Of a stretch of DNA of 23,160 nucleotides, positions 8,701-16,974 are shown piece after piece. A program made the position numbers and the translations under genes. Numbering within the stretch: position 1 is the stretch's first letter; each line of letters starts with the position of its first letter. The notes under the pieces were generated by a model. It was not told the DNA's origin. It searched no databases and saw only the letters and a list, made by a program, of their open reading frames with translations. Source of the DNA: Spirochaetia bacterium (GTDB taxonomy: Bacteria; Spirochaetota; Spirochaetia; Treponematales; Breznakiellaceae); the NCBI GenBank assembly GCA_025997755.1, contig BNVA01000012.1, positions 1-23,160 on the forward strand. The letters run 5' to 3'.

Positions 8701-10302
8701 TATCACTTCACTGGACAGACCATCCTCCGCATGAATACTTTCAACACCATTGAGGCTTAAAGCATAGATTCCGTTGCCGTCCGTACCCGCATACAGAACC
8801 GGCGTATCTCCGCGAGTGTCGTAATACATGGAAAGTATCATCACCGCCGGTACGATCAATGGCGCTTCGCTGCCAAAGACTTCCTGCGGACTAATGACAG
8901 CGCCCTGCTTCAAAAAGAAAAGGCCATTGGCGGTTCCCACGGCATAAACTCCGCCGGACAATTCCCGTACCAGCCTTACCCGTTCTGTTGCAAGGTAATT
9001 ATCAAATGTATCGGTTTTTTGATTATAGTGTATAATTCCATATTTTATGTAGGTGCAAACTAGGATATCCCCATTGCTGTCCCGATAAATTGAGCGTATC
9101 CTAACATTCTGAAGCGCCCGGGTAAGATTGTTTTCTATTCTGTTTCCTTCCCGGTCGCTAATAATAAGCCCGGAATCGTTTGCCAAGTACCAGTGGTTTT
9201 CCGCAAACAAAACCGTATTGTAGCTTCTATCTGGAATACCCATTAGGATACTTTCTTTGGTAAAGGGACTTTCCGCGAATAGTGTAACCCCGCCTCCATT
9301 GGACGAAGTGATCCAATAATTCCCTTCATAATCCTCGGTTATGCTGGTAAAGAGTCCGCCGGTCAAAATCCCTGCAATAGGATGAAAATCAAGATTTTTC
9401 CTGTTTGAAAAGGTGGAATCAAAAAAGCCTATACCCGTATCGGCAGCAACCCAAAGCCTTCCGTACCTATCTTCATAAATACTGTTTACCACGGAACAAC
9501 TAATCGGTATTTCAGTAAAGGTGATATGCTCTCCGTCAAAGGATGCAAATAGTATTGACGAACCCACTGTACCCAAAATGATATTTTCCCGATCAAGGGC
9601 AAGTACCGCGTGTAGAAGCATATCGGGATCAAAGAGGATTGTTTTTTTGGTTTTTGTATATATCACCAGTTCACCTGAATTCAAGATGCCGTATATATTG
9701 CCCTCATTGTCTATGGAAAGAGAAATAACAGTAACCTCACGATCTATGTCCAGCGGAATAATATTGACTTCCTGCTTATGGTTGATAGAGAAGATACCGT
9801 CGGCGGAACCGAAATAGACAATTCCGGATTGATCTACTGCGATAGAGCGGATCATATTGGAGGGAATACCTTGACTGCGGTTAAAGACTTTAAATGTTCC
9901 GCCGTTATAGGCTACCACACCGCTTTCATTAGTCCCAATCCAAAGCGTCCCGTCGTCGCTTTCTAAAAGAGAACGGACAGTTGAACTGGGAAAATCGTCC
10001 TGACTCATGGCGTTAAAAGTTGTAAAAGTGCTGCCGTCATACCGGACAAGACCTTGGTAACTGCCAAACCACATATAGCCGTCTCTTGTCTGCAAAACTA
10101 CGTTGGCTTCGTCAGAGGGAAAGCCGTTGGAACTTCGATAAACTGTTTGAACCCTGTTTGACAAAAAAAGCCTTGATTCCCTATCAACCCCGATAGTATC
10201 AGCCGCCGCGAAACGGGGGAAAGCCAAGTCCAAAACAATAAGTATAGATACCGCAGCTAAAAAACAAACTAAGAAAGGTTTGTAAAAAAAACCATTTTTC
10301 AT
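5752..10302 (-). CDS. Hybrid two-component sensor kinase with Reg_prop sensor, REC and Hpt domains
   Basis: A 1516-residue membrane phosphorelay protein. A signal anchor occupies residues 1-34. Beta-propeller repeats of the two-component regulator type run from about 50 to 650 (for example [36 protein letters not shown]). A Y_Y_Y domain lies at about 665-750, and one TM segment at about 770-794 ([19 protein letters not shown]). The HisKA domain has phospho-acceptor His830 in [15 protein letters not shown]. HATPase_c spans about 895-1040 with DTGIGI and [10 protein letters not shown] receiver-like region at about 1055-1165 lacks a visible phospho-Asp. A true receiver at about 1178-1300 has Asp1234 in [11 protein letters not shown]. 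The Hpt domain has His1379 in [10 protein letters not shown]. There is no output DNA-binding domain, so it must signal to a partner elsewhere. The ligand is unknown; related propeller kinases sense glycans in Bacteroidetes. No ribosome-binding site precedes the ATG. Confidence 0.93.
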   Translation of the reverse strand: MKNGFFYKPFLVCFLAAVSILIVLDLAFPRFAAADTIGVDRESRLFLSNRVQTVYRSSNGFPSDEANVVLQTRDGYMWFGSYQGLVRYDGSTFTTFNAMSQDDFPSSTVRSLLESDDGTLWIGTNESGVVAYNGGTFKVFNRSQGIPSNMIRSIAVDQSGIVYFGSADGIFSINHKQEVNIIPLDIDREVTVISLSIDNEGNIYGILNSGELVIYTKTKKTILFDPDMLLHAVLALDRENIILGTVGSSILFASFDGEHITFTEIPISCSVVNSIYEDRYGRLWVAADTGIGFFDSTFSNRKNLDFHPIAGILTGGLFTSITEDYEGNYWITSSNGGGVTLFAESPFTKESILMGIPDRSYNTVLFAENHWYLANDSGLIISDREGNRIENNLTRALQNVRIRSIYRDSNGDILVCTYIKYGIIHYNQKTDTFDNYLATERVRLVRELSGGVYAVGTANGLFFLKQGAVISPQEVFGSEAPLIVPAVMILSMYYDTRGDTPVLYAGTDGNGIYALSLNGVESIHAEDGLSSEVILRMAGDDEGGGIWISCSGAGICYFKDGAVRVLTSFPAYSIFDILTFKGKLWLLAANNLIQADPALLRENSSSYLIQELGIQNGLSGSVVANSWNYIDEDEGDLYFCCTDGFSKLSLDQKRQQQMPNAAINSIEIDDIVYYTLPENLVIPKTTNRITFNISLLSYGLHGQSDLSYQLVGQDKQEFRTDSTAVHVSYTNLSGGKYIFTVRSAGRSITPLFGTPAHINIEKQLAYSESWPIRILFALLFSSILMGIVFLVFKMRHTAERIAMIEELEKAKERAEQANKFKSEFLANMSHEIRTPMNAIIGMSELALREKIPDTVQGYLGNIKHAGANLLSIINDILDLSKIESGKMEIENTVYRFTSVINDCVNIIIMRLRDKHIRFITNIDSAIPSRMIGDVARVRQVVLNVLSNAVKYTKEGHFTLSVTADLPSEDTVLLTFCITDTGIGIKDEDQDKLFGDFLRFDSHKNQGIEGTGLGLAISRNLCRLMGGDITFKSVYGKGSTFTITIPQIIKDPSPIAKVKNPEDKAVLLYERRELYGESVAWSLKNLGMPVTRVTKDELLPHLEKDNWAFVFVSPDMAEATHDFIENKKLKTTMAFLADLKDTKIFQHKPMLSIPAYTVPIANILNGVQESVKKEWTKIDFTAPKARILIVDDIKANLEVAAGLLQLYKMKIDTASGGQESIELAQKYRYDIIFMDHMMPGMDGIEATSAIRALGIIDVPIIALTANAVSGMREMFIGRGFNDYISKPIEITELDAIIAKWIPPEKRVNGQPETTKERTSETTDIKIKGVDTAKGLAMTGGTEASYRKVLKAFHNDTLERLPLFAAIPNQESLPVFTINAHAIKSAAGTIGADAVSKLAAELEEAGKTGNLTFIGEHLSGFHNDLMMLTEQIGQALEDGTEIPDNPAQNTTGLKPLFTELLPALEQEDIAVIRRILSELETKPFDDQTKELINGVSNAVLMSDFEDALIAAKKIIDLL

Positions 10303-10308
10303 AGATAT

Positions 10309-10338
10309 ATACTATCACACATTTAGTACAACATTCAA
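10309..10338 (-). promoter_or_regulatory. Candidate promoter of the hybrid kinase, possibly leaderless
   Basis: On the minus strand TTGAAT (10338-10333), 18-bp spacer, TAGTAT (10314-10309). The -10 ends 6 nt before the ATG at 10302, so transcription would begin at or next to the start codon. No Shine-Dalgarno sequence is present. Confidence 0.4.
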
Positions 10339-10352
10339 AGCCGTAAGTTTCT

Positions 10353-11057
10353 CTATATTCCGGTTTCTTTTATTTTTTCTTTCAAGAATTTAAGCCTGCC
10401 GTTTTTTGAATAGCTGTAATAGCTTTCTTCGGTAAAGATAATATGGTCAAGGAACCGTATACCAAGAATTCCGGCGGCTTTTTGCAAATCGCGCGTTATA
10501 TCATCGTCCGCACCGGAAGGCTCGGTAAGACCCGACGGATGGTTATGAGCAACGCACACGGCGCTTGCCCTGTCATGGATCACGTCGGCAAAAACTTCGC
10601 GGGGGTGAACAATAGTCTTGTTCACAAGTCCAACCGTAACAATTCGGCTTGCAAGCACCTCGTGAGCGCCGTTCATCGACAAGCATATAAAACGCTCCTG
10701 CCGCCTGTCCGCGTAGTGCTGCACCAGCTTATAAATATCCGCACTGTTATTTATGCGTACACCCCTAACGCCCCAGTAGCGCCTGCCGAATTCAAGCATA
10801 GCCGCAACCGCGCTTGCCTTACTCTTGCCAAGCCCCGTCATACCGCATAGGTCTTCCACCGTCGGCACAGCTTTTTTTAATTCGAGTTTTTCCAGAAGTT
10901 CCGATGCCAGAATATTTACATTTTTTCCCTTTATGCCGGTGTTAAGCAAAACCGCCAAAAGTTCCCTGTCGGAGAGAGCTTGCGCCCCTTTTTCCACAAG
11001 GCGCTCACGGGGACGCAATTCTTCCGGCATAAGGCTGGGAGCAATTTTTGAGTTCAC
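10353..11057 (-). CDS. radC: RadC family JAB/JAMM protein
   Basis: A 234-residue protein with the usual RadC layout. An N-terminal helix-hairpin-helix-like part spans about 10-95 (RPRERLVEKGAQALSDRELLAVLL, then CGMTGLGKSKASAVAAMLEFGRR). A C-terminal MPN/JAB domain follows, with metal ligands in VAHNHPSGLTEPSGADDD (H-x-H ... S ... D). The family is annotated as DNA repair, but its activity is unproven. The start is GTG at 11057, with AAGGT 5 nt upstream; ATG ten codons in (MPEELRPRERL) is a reasonable alternative because family members often begin there. The downstream kinase gene lies 50 nt further on, on the same strand, with its own candidate promoter. The upstream region shares a motif with the recQ upstream region. 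Confidence 0.92.
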   Translation of the reverse strand: MNSKIAPSLMPEELRPRERLVEKGAQALSDRELLAVLLNTGIKGKNVNILASELLEKLELKKAVPTVEDLCGMTGLGKSKASAVAAMLEFGRRYWGVRGVRINNSADIYKLVQHYADRRQERFICLSMNGAHEVLASRIVTVGLVNKTIVHPREVFADVIHDRASAVCVAHNHPSGLTEPSGADDDITRDLQKAAGILGIRFLDHIIFTEESYYSYSKNGRLKFLKEKIKETGI

Positions 11058-11083
11058 ACCTTAATTACGGGGCGATTATGAAT

Positions 11084-11101
11084 AACGCTTGTATCGAAGT
11101 G
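11084..11101 (-). promoter_or_regulatory. Motif shared by radC and recQ upstream regions (copy 1)
   Basis: This 18-bp block (AACGCTTGTATCGAAGTG on the plus strand) matches 22507-22524 at 17 of 18 bases. On the minus strand each copy lies at a TTACAC/TTGCAC -35-like box running toward its gene. It starts 27 nt upstream of the radC start. Possible operator or promoter spacer. Confidence 0.4.
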
Positions 11102-11126
11102 TAAAAAAGCCGATATTTTTTTATAG

Positions 11127-12491
11127 ATGTTTAAAAAAATATTTTTTTTTGAAGGGGGAAAGCCCCCTACGCTCCAAAGGTTGCTGCGCAACGCTTTTCC
11201 GCTGCCCCCGCTTCTGTTTTTTATAAGCGTCTTTCCCGCTTTTTCATTGGCGCCTTCGTTAAAGAACATCAGCGACGATTCCGCCTTGCGCACAAGTCTT
11301 GTCTCATCATATTTTGCGGAAACCACAGGGCGTGTTCTGGAAAAAAAGCGCTCCCTTCGTACAATGGACGACGGCACCAAAATAGAAATCCGCATAGAAA
11401 AATCGGCAGCTTCCGGCGAATTCAGCATAGTCCTTGCCCGCGAACTTTCAGGCAGCTATCCGGGCTGGGCAAAAGGCTCATTCATTTTTACAAGAGCCAT
11501 CTCAGGCGGAGCGCCTCTGCGCATACGCATATTTTTACTAAACGACCCGTATACCTACATTCAATTCCGTCCAAACGGCAATGAAAAATCATTTATGGAT
11601 GTAGTAATATACAACGCTTATATGGCGCAGTCAGTTTCCGTGCCGCTGCCGATAAACCGTATCCTCACCGCGCCGCTTGACGAGGTGCTTACAATAGCAG
11701 ACCGCGAGTACCCTCTTAAATATTTTGAGATCGAACCGGACAACTACCTTGATACACGTTCCCTGATAGAAAAAATACGCAAAAATATCAAAGGCTTGGA
11801 GTTTGCAGACGACGGCGCAATAGACGAAAACGGCAATTATGTTTTTATAAACGACCTTTCGGCGCAAAAGGATAATGTAGGTTTAAACTGCTCAGGCTTC
11901 TCAAAATGGCTGGTTGACGGCATCCTGCATCCAATTACGGGCACGCGCCTTGAGATAAACAAACTAAAACAACCATTCGGTGAGCGCGGCTCCTCACTCA
12001 CAGCCCCATACGAACCAATAAGAGACCCGTTTTTCGGGCTTGATTGGATTAGAAACCTTGCATCCGCCGTAGGAACAGCATTTAAATCACCGGTTTTTGG
12101 AGAATTGGAAGAAATAGAGGTACGTCAAAGCCCGTTTGCATCGGTAATCATAAGAGGAGCCCGTACATCGCAGGTAAAGTTGTATCCGGGCTTCCTTCCC
12201 AACGCGGGTTATGGTTTTGAAGGACTTCAAGCCCTGCTCTGGACACTTGCAATAGACGAACCCGGTTACATATATCTGGGCGCAGTAAACAACGAATTAA
12301 GACCAAAACCGCGTATGCGCCAGTATTTCCACATAGCCGCCCTAATTCCATACTTCGATGAACAAAGCGTCTTTCACATAGCCGTCTTTGAAAGCGCCGT
12401 GGAAACTCAATTCAGCCGCTTTAGAAACCGCTATCCCGACCACTACATAAATCTTGTCCGCCTACCCATCGAATCCGCCTTTGAGCCGTAG
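11127..12491 (+). CDS. Exported protein of unknown function with a possible NlpC/P60-like Cys/His pair
   Basis: I do not recognise this 454-residue protein. A hydrophobic stretch at about 26-42 (PPLLFFISVFPAFSLA) looks like a signal peptide or anchor. The middle is beta-rich (SGEFSIVLARELSGSYPGW, FIFTRAISGG). NCSGFSKWLVDG around Cys255 resembles the nucleophile motif of NlpC/P60 cysteine peptidases (D-C-S-G-F), and YFHIAALIPYFDE at His402 could supply the histidine. The usual YGWGG element before the Cys is absent, so catalytic activity is uncertain. The start is doubtful: ATG 11127 has no ribosome-binding site, and the first 28 codons pass through a hairpin repeat (11151-11211), so TTG 11181 or a later codon may be used. 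It lies alone between radC (minus) and the palindromic element. Confidence 0.7.
   Translation: MFKKIFFFEGGKPPTLQRLLRNAFPLPPLLFFISVFPAFSLAPSLKNISDDSALRTSLVSSYFAETTGRVLEKKRSLRTMDDGTKIEIRIEKSAASGEFSIVLARELSGSYPGWAKGSFIFTRAISGGAPLRIRIFLLNDPYTYIQFRPNGNEKSFMDVVIYNAYMAQSVSVPLPINRILTAPLDEVLTIADREYPLKYFEIEPDNYLDTRSLIEKIRKNIKGLEFADDGAIDENGNYVFINDLSAQKDNVGLNCSGFSKWLVDGILHPITGTRLEINKLKQPFGERGSSLTAPYEPIRDPFFGLDWIRNLASAVGTAFKSPVFGELEEIEVRQSPFASVIIRGARTSQVKLYPGFLPNAGYGFEGLQALLWTLAIDEPGYIYLGAVNNELRPKPRMRQYFHIAALIPYFDEQSVFHIAVFESAVETQFSRFRNRYPDHYINLVRLPIESAFEP
11151..11211 (+). repeat. Intergenic hairpin repeat, copy 1
   Basis: GGGGG-AAAG-CCCCC hairpin (11154-11167), then CGCTCCAAAGG, a second hairpin GTTGC-TGC-GCAAC (11180-11192), then GCTGCCCCCGC. 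The same order and most bases recur at 16812-16894. It overlaps the 5' end of the reading frame at 11127. Confidence 0.7.
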
Positions 12492-12534
12492 CTAAGTTCA
12501 ATGACGTCCCCAGCAATTCACATTTTACAAATGC

Positions 12535-12721
12535 AAAACCATACCACATTTTCTAAAAAATCGCAGGAAGCCTGTAGAAAAAATCCGTCCCTCACTCACA
12601 CTGACGACTGTGGCATTTATCGTAGGAGCCTCAGCTCGCAAAAGTCCCGCACATCGTATGTGTTCGGAGGGCGCGGCTTTTTCCACGGCTTCAACATTTA
12701 TTGGCATAGTGGTATGGTTTT
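12535..12721. repeat. Arm A of the palindromic element
   Basis: A perfect 13-bp base stem (AAAACCATACCAC at 12535-12547 with its complement at 12709-12721) continues as an imperfect pairing. GAAGCC at about 12578 pairs with GGCTTC at about 12687, then a GAAAAA-type run, then CCCTC with GAGGG. The whole 187-nt stretch is an irregular hairpin. Confidence 0.7.
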
Positions 12722-12765
12722 GGCAGTACAGACAGGAATTGCCGCCAATAACCACAAAATAAGGA

Positions 12766-12835
12766 AAAAATTCTAAAATCTTGGATTTTCCGGTAATGAT
12801 CACAAAAAATATGCGTGCAAGATTTTAGAATTTTT
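12766..12835. repeat. Arm B of the palindromic element
   Basis: A perfect 18-bp inverted repeat, AAAAATTCTAAAATCTTG (12766-12783) and its complement (12818-12835), around a 34-nt loop. Confidence 0.8.
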
Positions 12836-12890
12836 CTCATTTCCTACTCCGCAATGCGGCGGCAGTTCCCGTTTTGTTTTATTTGTTACG

Positions 12891-13135
12891 GCGCAAAACT
12901 AAAAACAGATAAGCCTGTAAAATGCCGTGCCGAAAGTTTATACCGAAATAAAACCATTATATATTAGCAGAAAGAGGCGCGGGTGCCCGCGCAAAAAATT
13001 AGGGCGGCACCTCTGGAAGGTACCCTGATTTTTTGCGGCAGGGCAGGCCCCGCGTTTTTTGAAATATTCATAAGGGTTTTGATTTTTTTCCCACAGGCAC
13101 GGTAATTTAATGACAATCTGTTTTCAGTTTTGCGC
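12891..13135. repeat. Arm C of the palindromic element
   Basis: The base stem GCGCAAAACT (12891-12900) pairs with 13126-13135, then AAAACAGAT (12902-12910) with 13116-13124. CCGTGCC (12925-12931) pairs with 13096-13102. A terminal stem GCAAAAAATTAGGG (12991-13004) pairs with 13023-13036 with one T/G wobble. A local GCGCGGG-TG-CCCGCGC hairpin (12977-12992) sits beside it. Confidence 0.7.
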
Positions 13136-13179
13136 TGCAATTTGTAAAATGTGAATTGCTGGCGCTGGTTCATCGCGCC

Positions 13180-13208
13180 TTGATCCTTCCACCGATAAGC
13201 CTTAAACT
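13180..13208 (+). promoter_or_regulatory. Candidate promoter of pyruvate:ferredoxin oxidoreductase
   Basis: TTGATC (13180-13185), 17-bp spacer, TAAACT (13203-13208), 40 nt before the ATG. It begins 17 nt beyond the right end of the palindromic element. AAGAGG (13235-13240) is the ribosome-binding site. Confidence 0.45.
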
Positions 13209-13247
13209 TATTTAAAACCTACCTAAATTTTGATAAGAGGTCAAACA

Positions 13248-16200
13248 ATGTCAGAAAAGAAAATGCTAATGATTGACGGAAACACGGCGGCTGGACAGAT
13301 TGCCCACGCGCTTAGTGAGGTAATCGCCATTTATCCGATTACGCCGTCCAGCCCCATGGGGGAAGTTTGTGACGAACTTTCGGCTCAGGGGAAAAAGAAC
13401 CTTTGGGGTACTATCCCGCAGGTTTACGAAATGCAGAGTGAAGCAGGAGCGGCAGGCGCAGTACACGGTGCGCTAACGACCGGTGCGCTCTCATCCACTT
13501 TTACCGCGTCCCAGGGTCTTCTGTTAATGATCCCCAATATGTATAAGATTGCCGGAGAACTTACCAGCACGGTCTTCCACATCGCGGCGCGTGCCCTTGC
13601 AACATCAAGTCTGTCGATTTTCGGCGATCATCAGGATGTAATGGCTTGCCGTCAGACCGGCTGGGCTATGCTTGCCTCTAACAGCGTGCAGGAAGTAATG
13701 GATATAGCGGCTATAGCCCATTCATCAACACTCCGCTCCCGGGTACCGTTTCTGCACTTTTTCGACGGTTTCCGCACATCCCACGAGCTTCAAAAAATTG
13801 AGGAAGTCGGCTTCGATGTGCTAAAAACTATGATCAGTGACGATCTAGTCCAAGCTCACCGCTTGCGCGGACTCACCCCCGAAGCCCCGCTTATCCGGGG
13901 CACGGCTCAAAACCCCGATGTTTACTTTCAGAGCAGGGAAGGCGTGAACAAATACTACGAAAAAGTTCCCGCTATAGTTCAGGAAGAAATGGATAAGTTT
14001 GCCAAATTGACCGGCAGACAATACCACCTATTTGATTATTTTGGCGCAAAAGATGCCGAAAAGGTAATCATCATCATGGGTTCCGGCGCGGAAACCTGTG
14101 AAGAAACTGTCGAATACTTAGAGGGCAAGGGAGAGAAAGTCGGTGTCCTAAAAGTGCGGTTATTCCGTCCCTTCGACGCAGAATTATTTGTAAAGGCCCT
14201 GCCCGCCACCGTTAAATCCATCGCCGTCCTGGATAGGACAAAAGAACCGGGCTCACTCGGCGAGCCGCTTTACGAAGATATCTGCACCGCCATAGGCGAG
14301 ATGCAGGCGGAAGGAAAAGCGCCCTTTAAAACCTATCCTAAAGTCCTTGGCGGACGTTACGGCTTAGGCTCGAAAGAATTCACTCCGGCAATGGTAAAGA
14401 GCGTTTTTGACAATCTTTCCGGCAAAAAAATCAACAAATTCATCGTCGGCATAACCGATGATGTTTTAGGACACAGCTTAAGTTTTGACGAAAACTTCAA
14501 CATTTCCGAAGAGGGCATGAATGAGGCTATGTTTTATGGGCTTGGCGCAGACGGCACGGTAGGCGCTAACAAAAATTCAATCAAGATCATAGGCGATGCG
14601 AAACCGGAGCTTTCCGCTCAAGCGTACTTCTCCTACGACAGCAAGAAATCGGGCGGCTTCACCGTTTCGCACCTCCGTTTCGGAAAAAAAGCGATACGCC
14701 GTCCCTACCTTATCACAAAAGCCGACTTCCTTGCCTGCCACAAGTTTTCTTATATGGAAACCTTCGATATGCTTGCAAACGCAAAAGACGGCGGCACCTT
14801 CCTCTTGAACAGCCCCTTCAAGGCATCCGAAGTTTGGGAGCAAATCCCCGTCGAGGCGCAAAAACGTATCATCGACAAAAAGCTCAAATTCTACGTGATC
14901 AACGCCGCGGAGCTTGCCCGTTCAACCGGTATGGGCAACCGTATCAACACGGTTATGCAGGCAGCTTACTTCAAGATTTCAGGCGTTATCGATGAAGAAC
15001 ACGCCGTCAAATACATGAAGAAATTCATCGAAAAATCCTACGGCAAAAAGGGCGCGGACGTGGTGCAGAAAAACTATGCCACCGTTGACGAATCCTTAAA
15101 AGCCGTCGAGGAAGTTAAATACCCGTCAAAAACATCGGGCAATATTCACATGAAAAAACCGTTTGCAACTGCAGACGATGCATGGATCAAAGAAGTGTTA
15201 GGCGCAATGTCGGTACAGGAAGGCGACAAGCTGCCCGTGTCGAAGCTGCCCGAAGACGGCACCTTTCCCACGGCTACAACCCAGTACGAAAAACGCGGCG
15301 TTGCGGAGCGAGTGCCACAGTGGGTACCCGAAAATTGTATACAGTGCGGTCAGTGTTCCTTCGTTTGCAGCCACGCCTGTATACGCATGAAGAACATAAG
15401 CGACGATCAGGTAAAGAAAGCCCCTAAAGGATTGCTTTTTACCGACATTAAGCCTAAAGGCGAAGCCGAGAAGCATCCCGGTTACAAGACCACGCTCCAG
15501 ATTGCAGCCGAAGACTGCATGGAGTGCGGAGTCTGTATAAACACCTGCCCGGCAAAAGGAAAAGCGCTCAAATGGGTAGGCTATGCCGACGATCCTAAAT
15601 ACCGCGAGGAGCAGATCGCCGCGTGGAAGTACTTCCTTTCATTGCCCGAAGCTGCCGAAGCCGAGTTAAACTTAAGTATAGCCAAAGGGCTTGCATACAA
15701 GCGGCCGCTATTCGAGTTCTCGGGCGCCTGCGGAGGCTGCGGCGAGACACCTTATGTCAAGCTCTTATCCCAGCTTTTCGGCGAGAGGGCAATCATAGCC
15801 AATGCAACCGGTTGTTCATCAATCTACGGCGGAAACCTCCCCACAACCCCTTACGCAAAACGAAGCGACGGAAGGGGACCCGCGTGGTCAAACAGCCTAT
15901 TTGAGGATGCCGCAGAATTCGGGCTTGGTATGAGGCTAACATCGGATAAACTTGCCGAACACGCCCGCGAAGTCGCCGCCGCCGCAAAAGCCGACGGCAT
16001 CGAAGCCGCCCTAATCGACAAAATCCTTGGCAATACGCAAACAGACAGTGCGGCAATAGAACAGCAGCGAACCGACGTAACCGCTCTAAAAGCCGCCCTA
16101 AAGAAAAATTCAAAACCCATAGCCAAGCAGCTCTACTCCCTAGCCGATCACTTCATCAACCGCTCCGTTTGGATACTAGGCGGCGACGGCTGGGGTTATG

Positions 16201-16808
16201 ACATAGGCTACGGCGGATTAGACCACGTTCTCGCCTCCGGCAAAAATGTGAACATACTCTGCATGGATACCGAAGTCTACTCAAACACCGGCGGACAAAT
16301 GTCAAAAGCCACACCGGTAGGCGCTATCGCAAAGTTTGCCGCAGCCGGTAAAGACAACGTAAAAAAAGACCTAGGCGCAATGGCAATGAGCTACGGCTAT
16401 GTATACGTCGCAAAAGTAAACATGGGCGCAAACATAAATCAGGTGATCAAAGCCTTCCGCGAAGCCGAATCGTATCCGGGCGCGTCGATCATCATCGCCT
16501 ACAGCCATTGTATCAACCACGGTATTGATATGTCTAAAGGACTTGAACAGCAAAAAGCCGCCGTAACCTGCGGACTCTGGCCGCTCTACCGCTACGATCC
16601 GCGTCTTAAAGGCGAAGGCAAAAACCCGTTCCAGCTCGACAGCAGCGAGGCAAGCACCGCGCTCGAAGACTTCATGTACAAGGAAGTCCGCTTCAAGAGC
16701 CTCAAAGCCGCCAGCCCCGACCGCGCCGATGCCCTCCTAGCCAAGGCAAAAGCGCAGCTCGACCGCGTATGGAAAGAGTATAAGTATTTGAGCGAAAGAC
16801 CATTCTAA
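13248..16808 (+). CDS. nifJ: Pyruvate:ferredoxin (flavodoxin) oxidoreductase
   Basis: A single-chain PFOR of 1186 residues, converting pyruvate and CoA to acetyl-CoA, CO2 and reduced ferredoxin (or, in acetogens, the reverse). It begins MSEKKMLMIDGNTAAGQIAH with AAGAGG 7 nt before ATG 13248; the frame start at 13230 is upstream of that site. It shows the N-terminal YPITPSSPMGE pyruvate-binding motif and FTASQGLLLMIPNMYK. The two-cluster ferredoxin domain has C697-I-Q-C-G-Q-C and C757-M-E-C-G-V-C. The TPP domain has ACGGCGETPY, NATGCSSIYGG, GDGWGYDIGYGG at about 978 and DTEVYSNTGGQMSKATPVGA near 1010. The length and domain order are those of the NifJ/Por family. Single-gene transcription is likely, ending at the hairpin repeat downstream. 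Physiologically it supplies ferredoxin electrons that formate or hydrogen metabolism can use. Confidence 0.96.
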   Translation: MSEKKMLMIDGNTAAGQIAHALSEVIAIYPITPSSPMGEVCDELSAQGKKNLWGTIPQVYEMQSEAGAAGAVHGALTTGALSSTFTASQGLLLMIPNMYKIAGELTSTVFHIAARALATSSLSIFGDHQDVMACRQTGWAMLASNSVQEVMDIAAIAHSSTLRSRVPFLHFFDGFRTSHELQKIEEVGFDVLKTMISDDLVQAHRLRGLTPEAPLIRGTAQNPDVYFQSREGVNKYYEKVPAIVQEEMDKFAKLTGRQYHLFDYFGAKDAEKVIIIMGSGAETCEETVEYLEGKGEKVGVLKVRLFRPFDAELFVKALPATVKSIAVLDRTKEPGSLGEPLYEDICTAIGEMQAEGKAPFKTYPKVLGGRYGLGSKEFTPAMVKSVFDNLSGKKINKFIVGITDDVLGHSLSFDENFNISEEGMNEAMFYGLGADGTVGANKNSIKIIGDAKPELSAQAYFSYDSKKSGGFTVSHLRFGKKAIRRPYLITKADFLACHKFSYMETFDMLANAKDGGTFLLNSPFKASEVWEQIPVEAQKRIIDKKLKFYVINAAELARSTGMGNRINTVMQAAYFKISGVIDEEHAVKYMKKFIEKSYGKKGADVVQKNYATVDESLKAVEEVKYPSKTSGNIHMKKPFATADDAWIKEVLGAMSVQEGDKLPVSKLPEDGTFPTATTQYEKRGVAERVPQWVPENCIQCGQCSFVCSHACIRMKNISDDQVKKAPKGLLFTDIKPKGEAEKHPGYKTTLQIAAEDCMECGVCINTCPAKGKALKWVGYADDPKYREEQIAAWKYFLSLPEAAEAELNLSIAKGLAYKRPLFEFSGACGGCGETPYVKLLSQLFGERAIIANATGCSSIYGGNLPTTPYAKRSDGRGPAWSNSLFEDAAEFGLGMRLTSDKLAEHAREVAAAAKADGIEAALIDKILGNTQTDSAAIEQQRTDVTALKAALKKNSKPIAKQLYSLADHFINRSVWILGGDGWGYDIGYGGLDHVLASGKNVNILCMDTEVYSNTGGQMSKATPVGAIAKFAAAGKDNVKKDLGAMAMSYGYVYVAKVNMGANINQVIKAFREAESYPGASIIIAYSHCINHGIDMSKGLEQQKAAVTCGLWPLYRYDPRLKGEGKNPFQLDSSEASTALEDFMYKEVRFKSLKAASPDRADALLAKAKAQLDRVWKEYKYLSERPF

Positions 16809-16811
16809 TTT

Positions 16812-16894
16812 TTTTGGAGTTTTAAGGGGGGAGCAACTGCCCCCCTCGCTCCAAAAGTTTTGCTTACGCAAAACGTTTTTACGCTGCCCCCCGC
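16812..16894 (+). repeat. Intergenic hairpin repeat, copy 2 (probable terminator of the PFOR gene)
   Basis: TTTTGGAG (about 16813-16819) pairs with CTCCAAAA (16849-16856), enclosing GGGGGG paired with CCCCCC. A second hairpin GTTTTGC-TTAC-GCAAAAC (16857-16874) and GCTGCCCCCCGC follow. It has the same architecture as 11151-11211, and sits 4 nt after the PFOR stop. Confidence 0.7.
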
Positions 16895-16927
16895 ACATCG
16901 CGGGTACAGGTGCGGGCTTGCAAATAG

Positions 16928-16952
16928 GCAGTGTGAAATAAAGGTACACTGC
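16928..16952. terminator. Small hairpin between convergent PFOR and antitoxin genes
   Basis: GCAGTGT (16928-16934) and ACACTGC (16946-16952) form a 7-bp stem. No U-tract follows on either strand, so a terminator role is tentative. Confidence 0.35.
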
Positions 16953-16974
16953 ACCTTGGGGGCTCCCCTTACCG

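Larger units (their letters stand above)
12510..13162. repeat. 653-bp palindromic element with 23-bp terminal inverted repeats and three internal inverted repeats
   Basis: The gene-free stretch 12492-13247 is filled by this element. Its ends are perfect inverted repeats (12510-12532 and 13140-13162). Inside are three separate paired arms: 12535-12721, 12766-12835 and 12891-13135. Folded as single strand or cruciform, it would be a three-armed structure closed by a 23-bp stem. No transposase, tRNA or convincing protein is present. The short frames at 12501-12776 (+), 12525-12803 (-) and 12964-13173 (-) are by-products of the pairing arms. It could be a foldback/MITE-like element or a large structured RNA. 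I do not recognise a known family. Confidence 0.8.

Noticed and set aside
11084..11101. LexA box upstream of radC
   Set aside because: The motif matches neither the CGAAC-N4-GTTCG nor the TTTG-N5-CAAA pattern.
12525..12803. 92-codon minus-strand frame (and the 12501-12776 plus-strand frame) as small proteins
   Set aside because: Both lie across arms A and B of the palindromic element, have no ribosome-binding site and show no domain; the pairing explains the openness on both strands.
12510..13162. CRISPR array
   Set aside because: The repeats are inverted and nested rather than direct and regularly spaced, and no cas genes are in the window.
12964..13173. 69-codon minus-strand frame
   Set aside because: It lies in arm C and extends just past the terminal repeat; low complexity, no ribosome-binding site.
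12490..13180. Target-site duplication flanking the palindromic element
   Set aside because: GTTCA occurs near both ends (about 12495 and 13168) but not directly abutting the inverted repeats, so it is not evidence for transposition.
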